Assembly (NCBI GenBank): GCA_002359075.1
Contig: DEQA01000059.1
Location: forward strand, 1 to 20,493
Direction of reading: 5' to 3'
DNA: 20,493 bases
Source: Planococcaceae bacterium UBA3378
GTDB lineage: Bacteria; Bacillota; Bacilli; Bacillales_A; Planococcaceae
Shown here: piece by piece, positions 15,059 to 20,493 of the stretch
Layout of the letters: the number at the start of each line of letters is the position of its first letter
How positions within the stretch are numbered: position 1 is the first letter of the stretch
Position numbers and translations under genes: made by a program
The notes under the pieces: generated by a model
What the model was told of the DNA's origin: nothing
Databases searched by the model: none
The model's input: the letters and a program-made list of their open reading frames with translations, nothing else

Positions 15059-15898
15059 ATGAATGCATTAGAAGTGAAAGGCCTTTCTAAAAAGATCGGC
15101 AAATTCGAACTGCAGAATATATCATTTGAATTGACACAAGGGACTGTGATGGGACTTATAGGGCAAAACGGTGCCGGTAAGTCGTCTATTATTCGCTGTA
15201 TTTTGAATCTACTAAAAAAGACGAGCGGCGAAATTTTTATTTTTGACAAGGACCACGCCCAATTTGAAACGGAAATCCGTGAAGATCTGGGCATCGTATT
15301 TGATGAGCTGCATGTACCCGACAGCCTAACGGCAATTGATTTGGAGAAAATCTATCAAAAGGTATATAAACGGTGGGATAGCGCCTTTTTCTTTTCTCAA
15401 TTGGACCGCTTTGATGTAGCAAAATATGATAAAGTGAAGAACTTGTCCCGCGGGATGAAAATGAAGCTTGCGATCATTCTTGCCCTCTCTCACCATCCAA
15501 AGCTGCTCCTTTTAGACGAACCGACAAGCGGACTCGATCCCGTTGTGAGAGATGAAATGCTAGATGTACTGCTTGACTTTATGGAGGATGAAACACATTC
15601 GATCCTGTTTTCTTCCCACATTACAAGTGATTTGGAGAAGATCGCCGATACGATTACGTTTATTCATGAGGGTGAAGTTCTGTTTTCCGAAGCGAAGGAT
15701 TCGCTGCTTTATGATTACGGTTTATGGAAAGGGAGCAGGGAGCAGGCAAAGGAAATTCCTACACATGCCATCGTTGGAAAACGTCCCGGTACATTTGGAA
15801 TGGAGCTTCTTGTGAAGCGGGAATTCGTTAGTCCTGCTTTTCCTCTTCATAAGCCAACAATTGAAGAAATTATGGTGTTTTTTGTGAAGGGAGGTTGA
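15059..15898 (+). CDS. ABC transporter ATP-binding protein (YhcH/YtrB-like)
   Basis: This 279-residue ATPase drives an exporter-type ABC complex. Walker A GQNGAGKSS lies at residues 35-43, the signature LSRGM at 129-133, Walker B LLLLDEP with Asp153-Glu154, and the switch histidine in SSHIT. The Q-loop region reads VFDELH, as in YtrB/YhcH relatives. I chose the ATG at 15059 (AAAGGA nine bases upstream; MNALEVKGLSKK). The in-frame ATG at 15020 would read through the deletion remnant. It is the only intact ATPase of the operon and probably pairs with the two membrane proteins that follow. The substrate is unknown. Confidence 0.92.
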   Translation: MNALEVKGLSKKIGKFELQNISFELTQGTVMGLIGQNGAGKSSIIRCILNLLKKTSGEIFIFDKDHAQFETEIREDLGIVFDELHVPDSLTAIDLEKIYQKVYKRWDSAFFFSQLDRFDVAKYDKVKNLSRGMKMKLAIILALSHHPKLLLLDEPTSGLDPVVRDEMLDVLLDFMEDETHSILFSSHITSDLEKIADTITFIHEGEVLFSEAKDSLLYDYGLWKGSREQAKEIPTHAIVGKRPGTFGMELLVKREFVSPAFPLHKPTIEEIMVFFVKGG

Positions 15899-15901
15899 GG
15901 T

Positions 15902-16528
15902 ATGCGTAATATGCTTTTGCAGTATTACTTTCGCAATATGAGTACGCCACTCTTGGTCATTCCTGTTACCGTATTTTTTTACATAGGAATTTTCCTTTTA
16001 TTCGAACAATCTTCCCTTGCATTTAGCAGTGGAGTGATTGCATCGGTCATTATGCTCACAATGAAGTTTCTCCAGTTTTTTAAAGACAATGAAAAGATAT
16101 TTTCTGTCATGCCGATTTCAAAAGTTGAACTAGTCCAAACGAAATTTATCTTTTTGGCCCGCGTTACGGCCAACTATGAAATCTTGTTTTTTACACTCTA
16201 TCTTTTCATGAGCCGCCTGGAGGAAGGCTGGAGTTGGAGTGGCTGGGCGTCAGCAGCCGGGATCGCTTTGTTTCTCTCTTTCCTGATTGTTAACCTGCTC
16301 CTGCTGATTGCTCATCTTCCAAACCAAAAGGCAGCCTCCGTTCTGATGCTATTCCCTTTCTTTGGGCTTCTATACGCTCTTGGGGTATCACCTTTTTATG
16401 CTCTGCAAGCGGGAGATATCACGCTTAACGGCAGTATGCTGGCAATAGCGTCCGGTGCCATTTGTCTCATCACATGGGTAAATTACAGAGCAGTCATTTA
16501 TTTTGTTACTACATTCGATATAACATAG
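15902..16528 (+). CDS. ABC-2 type membrane protein, first of two
   Basis: This 208-residue protein has about six hydrophobic segments (near 17-37, 41-56, 85-105, 113-138, 145-165, 178-203). Between segments two and three lies FFKDNEKIFSVMPISKVELVQTKF, a cytoplasmic loop of the ABC2_membrane_5 family: the MPISK element is where these permeases meet their ATPase. It starts three bases after the ATPase stop with GGGAGG upstream. It is probably a channel half together with the next gene. Function in export or antibiotic sensing is inferred from the YtrA-type regulator, not seen. Confidence 0.85.
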   Translation: MRNMLLQYYFRNMSTPLLVIPVTVFFYIGIFLLFEQSSLAFSSGVIASVIMLTMKFLQFFKDNEKIFSVMPISKVELVQTKFIFLARVTANYEILFFTLYLFMSRLEEGWSWSGWASAAGIALFLSFLIVNLLLLIAHLPNQKAASVLMLFPFFGLLYALGVSPFYALQAGDITLNGSMLAIASGAICLITWVNYRAVIYFVTTFDIT

Positions 16529-16539
16529 GAGGATGAGAA

Positions 16540-17163
16540 ATGAAAGCCCTTGTCTATTTGCAGCTAAAAAGGAATGGGAAAACGATGCTGCTCGTTTTAT
16601 TTATCACATTCGGTATCAGCCTATTCTCCGTCCGAAATGAGGATATAATGCCAGCCCTTATCTATGCACTTATCTTTACGACAAGCTCTTTTCGCCATAT
16701 GTCTTTACTAAAGGAACAGAAAATGCGTTATCTCGTCCACTCATTTCCTATATCAAGGCGGGATATTGTCACAGCTGTGTACACATCTGTATTATTCCAT
16801 ATCGTCATGATTTATGTTGTTCTTCTTCCTGCCCAAATTTATACGGATATTCAGCGAACGGAAGGAGATCATTTCCTCATTCCCTTTGCAGGATTTTTTG
16901 CCGTCAGTATTGCAAGTGCCGCTATAGAAATGTATTTTAATTTCTACGGCAAACATTTTAAAGAGAGTATGACTGATTCCCTGCTCGGCTTGTTTGCCGC
17001 ATTATTTTTTATTCTTTTCCCGCATCTCGCTTTGCTTTTAATATGGGACCATGAGCCATCATTCTACTTACGCCTGCTCATTTTTCCAATGATTAGCATG
17101 ATACTGTTTTATTTCTCACTTAAAAAATCCATTCGGCTTTATGAAACAAAGGAGGTTATCTGA
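16540..17163 (+). CDS. ABC-2 type membrane protein, second of two
   Basis: This 207-residue membrane protein has the same layout as its neighbour. The loop LLKEQKMRYLVHSFPISRRDIVTA (about residues 55-80) is the counterpart of the MPISK loop in the first one, so the two are probably distant paralogs forming a heterodimer. About six hydrophobic segments follow the usual pattern. AGGAGG lies seven to eight bases before the ATG. Its stop overlaps the start of the next small gene by one base (TGATG). Confidence 0.85.
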   Translation: MKALVYLQLKRNGKTMLLVLFITFGISLFSVRNEDIMPALIYALIFTTSSFRHMSLLKEQKMRYLVHSFPISRRDIVTAVYTSVLFHIVMIYVVLLPAQIYTDIQRTEGDHFLIPFAGFFAVSIASAAIEMYFNFYGKHFKESMTDSLLGLFAALFFILFPHLALLLIWDHEPSFYLRLLIFPMISMILFYFSLKKSIRLYETKEVI

Positions 17164-17330
17164 TGAAAGCAATGTTTTGGCTCGCTGCGCTTATGCAATT
17201 TGTTGTCTTAATGAACGTCACAGTTTTTGACGGGGAATGGAACGGTATTATGATGTGGCTGACGACCGGTCTGTTTATTGGAATCTGTGCCGTCTATGCT
17301 TCTGAAAGGATGAAAGGAAAACAAAAATAG
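17163..17330 (+). CDS. Small two-helix membrane protein of the ABC operon
   Basis: This 55-residue gene starts with ATG overlapping the stop of the second permease gene by one base, behind an excellent AAAGGAGG seven bases upstream. Residues 3-22 (MFWLAALMQFVVLMNVTVF) and 29-47 (IMMWLTTGLFIGICAVYA) form two hydrophobic helices joined by an acidic turn, DGEWNG; the tail ERMKGKQK is basic and likely cytoplasmic. I recognise no family. Tight coupling suggests an accessory subunit of the ABC complex. It ends within the terminator stem. Confidence 0.75.
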   Translation: MKAMFWLAALMQFVVLMNVTVFDGEWNGIMMWLTTGLFIGICAVYASERMKGKQK

Positions 17331-17361
17331 CGTGCTGCACCCGGGCAGCACGCCTTTTTTT
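17330..17361. terminator. Bidirectional terminator between the forward operon and mlpA
   Basis: GCGTGCTGC (17330-17338) pairs with GCAGCACGC (17345-17353) around ACCCGG. Seven T follow on the plus strand (17355-17361). On the minus strand the same stem is followed by TATTTTTG, so it can end mlpA transcripts too. Both genes' stop codons touch its edges. Confidence 0.88.
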
Positions 17362-18580
17362 ATTGCGGGCCGATGATGGCGATTGCCGGCTCGGCTTTTA
17401 AAATCTGCTCAATCAGGGCATCCACTGATTCCATCGTAATGGCATCGATCCGTTCTAATATTTCATCGACTGACCGGTGCGTTCCGTGAACAAGCTCATT
17501 GATCCCGTTTCGGTTCATATGCGCTTCCGTTCCTTCCAGTCCCAATACGAAGCTGCCCTTCAGCTGTTCCTTCGCATTTTCCAATTCTTCTTCTGTAACG
17601 CCGCCTGTCACTAAATCAAACAAGGTATTATCGATCTGATGCTGCAGGCTGTCAAGATTCTGCTTGGAGGCACTTGCATAAATCGTAAAAGCACCTACAT
17701 CGGCATAGCTCGATTGATAGCTGAACACTGAATAAGCCAGACCGCGCTCCTCCCGCACTTCCTGAAATAGACGGGAGCTCATATTGCCGCCGATAATATT
17801 ATTTAGTGCAATAAAGCTGTACATATTCGGATCTTTCACGCCGATTGCCGGGAAGGAAATCGCAATATGCGCCTGCTCGGTGTCACGGACTTTTACAATT
17901 TCACCTGCTTGGAAAGCTGGATATGTTAATTCTGTTTCCACAGCCTGCGGGGAAGGATCAAATGCCCCAAACAGCTCCTCTATTTTTTCAAGCAGTCCCG
18001 GCTGTATATTGCCTGCGACTGAAATGACAATATTTTGCGGTGTATAATGCTTTGCCATGTAGCGGCGAATCATTTCGGCATCAAACATGGCAAGCGTTTT
18101 TGCTGTTCCTAAAATCGGTCTGCCAAGCGCGTCGTCGGGGTACATGACGCTCCATAAAATCTCATGGACATCATCATCCGGTGCATCTTCACTCATATAG
18201 ATTTCCTCCAGCACAACCTGCCGTTCCCGTTCAATCTCTTCCGGAAGAAAGGCAGAATTAAAAAACATGTCTGCGAGAATCTCAATAGCGAGCTCACCGT
18301 GGTGATCTAGCACTTTGGCAAAATAGCATGTATTCTCCTTTGATGTAAAGGCATTAATTTCGCCGCCAATCCGGTCGAACTCTTCTGCAATTTGTCTTGC
18401 AGAGCGCGTATGTGTTCCTTTAAATAGCATATGCTCTATAAAATGTGTAATCCCATTTTCTTCGGGTGTTTCATATCTTGAACCTGCGTTCACCCATATG
18501 CCGACAGATAAAGAGCGGACATGATCAATTTGCTCCGATACAATTCTTACACCATTTTTACATTTCGTTACGTTAACCAT
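17360..18580 (-). CDS. mlpA: M16-family zinc peptidase (MlpA/YmxG-like)
   Basis: This 406-residue protein is a processing-peptidase-like metalloprotease of the pitrilysin group. The inverted zinc motif HFIEH lies near residues 46-50, and the third ligand glutamate falls in the following EEIYMSEDAPDDD region about 75 residues on. The C-terminal half carries the RGLAYSVFSY element conserved in bacterial M16B proteins. I chose the ATG at 18580 (MVNVTKCKNGVRIV), which matches relatives in length and start. An in-frame GTG at 18613 would lie in the stem of a stable hairpin. In B. subtilis it has been linked to control of extracellular protease levels. It follows pnp by 101 bases, with no ylxY between. 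Confidence 0.92.
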   Translation of the reverse strand: MVNVTKCKNGVRIVSEQIDHVRSLSVGIWVNAGSRYETPEENGITHFIEHMLFKGTHTRSARQIAEEFDRIGGEINAFTSKENTCYFAKVLDHHGELAIEILADMFFNSAFLPEEIERERQVVLEEIYMSEDAPDDDVHEILWSVMYPDDALGRPILGTAKTLAMFDAEMIRRYMAKHYTPQNIVISVAGNIQPGLLEKIEELFGAFDPSPQAVETELTYPAFQAGEIVKVRDTEQAHIAISFPAIGVKDPNMYSFIALNNIIGGNMSSRLFQEVREERGLAYSVFSYQSSYADVGAFTIYASASKQNLDSLQHQIDNTLFDLVTGGVTEEELENAKEQLKGSFVLGLEGTEAHMNRNGINELVHGTHRSVDEILERIDAITMESVDALIEQILKAEPAIAIIGPQ

Positions 18581-18602
18581 AGTTCCCCCAATTGACCAAA
18601 TA

Positions 18603-18628
18603 AGAGGCTGCACCGAAGTACAACCTCT
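18603..18628 (-). promoter_or_regulatory. UUCG-capped hairpin between pnp and mlpA
   Basis: On the minus strand AGAGGTTGTAC and GTGCAGCCTCT form an 11-pair stem (two wobbles) around a TTCG tetraloop. The tail is only TATTTGG, so termination would be weak. It may act as a partial terminator or a processing and stability element in a pnp-mlpA message. Confidence 0.55.
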
Positions 18629-18681
18629 CCATCTTGTCGTTATCTAACCATTTGCCTATTGTCTTGCCGGCAAATTGATTT

Positions 18682-20493
18682 TTATTCTTGCTCAGCGCGT
18701 TCTTTTTCTTCTTTAATAACCACTTTGCGTGATAGATTCACACGGCCTTGGTTATCAATTTCAATACATTTTACAAGAAGCTGATCGCCCAATTTTAATA
18801 CGTCCTCTACTGCTTTTGTGCGTTCCTCTTGGATTTCGGAAATATGCAATAGGCCGTCTTTTCCTGGGAAGATTTCACAGAATGCACCGAATTTCTCGAT
18901 CCGTTTTACTGTCGCCATGTAGTACTCGCCGACTTTTGCTTCGCGGACGATTGATTCGATAATTTCTTTTGCACGTTGATTCATCTCTTCATCTGCTGAA
19001 GAAATGTAGATTGTGCCATCTTGCTCTGTATCAATTTTTACGCCTGTTTCATCAATGATTTTGTTGATTTGTTTACCGCCAGGTCCGATTACATCACGGA
19101 TTTTATCTGGGTTGATTTTAATCACAACAATTTTCGGCGCGTATTTTGACAGTTTTTCACGAGGCTGTGAAAGAGTAGACATCATATGCTCTAAAATTTG
19201 CATACGGCCGATTTTCGCCTGTGTCAATGCTTCCTCTAAAATCTCACGTGATAAACCATCGATTTTAATATCCATTTGAAGGGCTGTAACACCTTTTGCT
19301 GTACCTGCCACTTTGAAGTCCATATCACCAAGATGGTCTTCCATACCTTGAATATCTGTCAATACTGTATAATGTTCGCCTTTTTTCACTAGACCCATCG
19401 CAATACCTGCAACCGGTGCTTTTAATGGCACACCCGCATCCATCATTGCTAATGTCGAAGCACAGATTGACGCTTGAGAAGTTGAACCGTTTGATTCAAG
19501 AACTTCAGATACACAGCGGATTGCATATGGAAAATCTTTTTCGTCTGGAATCACTGCTAACAGCGCACGCTCACCAAGCGCACCATGTCCGATTTCACGA
19601 CGGCCCGGCCCGCGCATTGGGCCTGTTTCCCCTACAGAGAATTGCGGGAAGTTGTAATGGTGCATCCAGCGTTTTGATTCTTCTACACCAAGACCATCAA
19701 TAATCTGTACATCACCTAGTGCACCTAATGTACAAATAGAAAGCGCCTGTGTTTGACCACGCGTGAATAGACCTGAACCGTGAGTACGCGGCAGAATGCC
19801 TACTTCTGAAGATAGCGGACGGATTTCGTCTTGCTTACGGCCATCTGGACGGATTTTTTCTTCTGTGATTAGACGGCGTACTTCATCTTTTACCATTTTA
19901 TCTAAAATAGCTTTTACTTGTTTTTGTGTTTCTTCATCAGCTTCTTCCGCTTCATATGCTTCGATGACACGGTTTTTCACAGCTGTAATATTTTCTTCAC
20001 GCTCTTGTTTATCCACTGTTTGGATTGCTGCGATCATATCTGCTTCACTAGATGCTTTAATCGCTGCTGTAAGCTCCTCGTCAAGCTCATAAAGCTCTAC
20101 AGGACGCTTTTCTTTTCCTACTTCTGCAACAATCTCTTCTTGCAGGGCAATCAATTTTTGGATTTCTTTATGTCCAAACATAATCGCTTCCAGCATGATT
20201 TCTTCCGGTACTTCTAGTGCACCCGCTTCTACCATGTTGATCGCATCTTTGTTCCCTGCTACTGTTAAGTGAATTGTGCTTTTCGCAGCTTGCTCCACTG
20301 TCGGGTTCACTACAAATTCCCCATTGATGTAACCAACATGCACACCTGCAATCGGACCATCAAATGGAATATCCGAAATGGCTAATGCTAGGGATGACCC
20401 AAACATTGCTGCCATATCTGAAGGACAATCTTGGTCATTTGACATAACCATGGAAATAACTTGTACTTCATTACGGAAGCCATCCGGGAACAT
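18682..20493 (-). CDS. pnp: Polyribonucleotide nucleotidyltransferase (PNPase), 5' end outside window
   Basis: The visible 603 residues are the C-terminal part of PNPase, the phosphorolytic 3'-5' exoribonuclease; about 95-100 N-terminal residues are cut off by the window edge. The first visible residues (MFPDGFRNEVQV) are internal to the first RNase PH domain. The all-helical domain spans about residues 100-205. The second PH domain starts near IRPDGR (about 214) and holds GSGLFTRGQTQ and the catalytic-side DFKVAGT. A KH domain (about 452-515, GPGGKQI) and an S1 domain (about 522-592, GAFCEIFPGKDGLLH) follow. Length would be close to the usual 700. The start codon and ribosome binding site cannot be seen. 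Confidence 0.97.
   Translation of the reverse strand: MFPDGFRNEVQVISMVMSNDQDCPSDMAAMFGSSLALAISDIPFDGPIAGVHVGYINGEFVVNPTVEQAAKSTIHLTVAGNKDAINMVEAGALEVPEEIMLEAIMFGHKEIQKLIALQEEIVAEVGKEKRPVELYELDEELTAAIKASSEADMIAAIQTVDKQEREENITAVKNRVIEAYEAEEADEETQKQVKAILDKMVKDEVRRLITEEKIRPDGRKQDEIRPLSSEVGILPRTHGSGLFTRGQTQALSICTLGALGDVQIIDGLGVEESKRWMHHYNFPQFSVGETGPMRGPGRREIGHGALGERALLAVIPDEKDFPYAIRCVSEVLESNGSTSQASICASTLAMMDAGVPLKAPVAGIAMGLVKKGEHYTVLTDIQGMEDHLGDMDFKVAGTAKGVTALQMDIKIDGLSREILEEALTQAKIGRMQILEHMMSTLSQPREKLSKYAPKIVVIKINPDKIRDVIGPGGKQINKIIDETGVKIDTEQDGTIYISSADEEMNQRAKEIIESIVREAKVGEYYMATVKRIEKFGAFCEIFPGKDGLLHISEIQEERTKAVEDVLKLGDQLLVKCIEIDNQGRVNLSRKVVIKEEKERAEQE

Noticed and set aside
14380..17361. Mobile element carrying the ABC operon
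   Set aside because: No transposase, integrase, terminal inverted repeats or target duplications were seen at either edge.
18581..18613. Longer mlpA starting at GTG 18613
   Set aside because: The GTG is buried in the UUCG hairpin stem and the extra 11 residues do not look like M16 starts.

Overview
The window looks like the chromosome of an endospore-forming Bacillales bacterium. Protein wording and gene order suggest the Lysinibacillus/Solibacillus (Planococcaceae-type) branch; that placement is an inference. It has moderate to low GC, strong GGAGG-type ribosome binding sites, several GTG and TTG starts, and spore genes (SpoIIIE, dipicolinate synthase subunits A and B, a YlmC/YmxH protein). 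Nearly all genes lie on the minus strand, so the reading below runs from high to low coordinates.

Right end (20493 to 17360): polynucleotide phosphorylase (5' end outside the window), then an M16 zinc peptidase of the MlpA type. Next is a forward-strand block (14380-17361): its own promoter and palindromic operator, a short YtrA/YhcF-type GntR repressor, a wrecked ABC pair left by an internal deletion, an intact ABC ATPase, two ABC-2 type membrane proteins, a 55-residue membrane protein and a two-way terminator. This block interrupts the usual mlpA-ymxH neighbourhood.

The minus strand then resumes with the sporulation/diaminopimelate cluster: ymxH, spoVFA, spoVFB (overlapping genes behind a sigma-K-like promoter), asd and dapA. 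Asd and DapA supply the precursor that SpoVFA/B oxidise to dipicolinic acid for the spore core; they also feed lysine and peptidoglycan. Compared with Bacillus subtilis, dapG (between asd and dapA), ylxY (between pnp and mlpA) and tepA (after rnjB) are absent here.

After the dapA terminator comes a gene-free stretch of about 500 bases with a GC-rich, possibly transcribed element and a good promoter for rnjB. RNase J2 follows, with three predicted metal ligands replaced, then a strong hairpin and spoIIIE.

The left part (5854 to 18) is a transport operon: a GntR/UTRA regulator with a candidate operator, a BMP-family lipoprotein, a double ABC ATPase and two permeases, closed by a strong terminator. 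It resembles the NupNOPQ guanosine importer family. A terminator-like hairpin and a perfect 28-base palindrome separate the lipoprotein gene from the ATPase gene, suggesting higher expression of the binding protein. I found no CRISPR array, tRNA, rRNA, prophage or transposase. The least ordinary parts are the deletion scar at 14823-15033, the unexplained element near 10401-10476 and the palindrome at 3709-3736.
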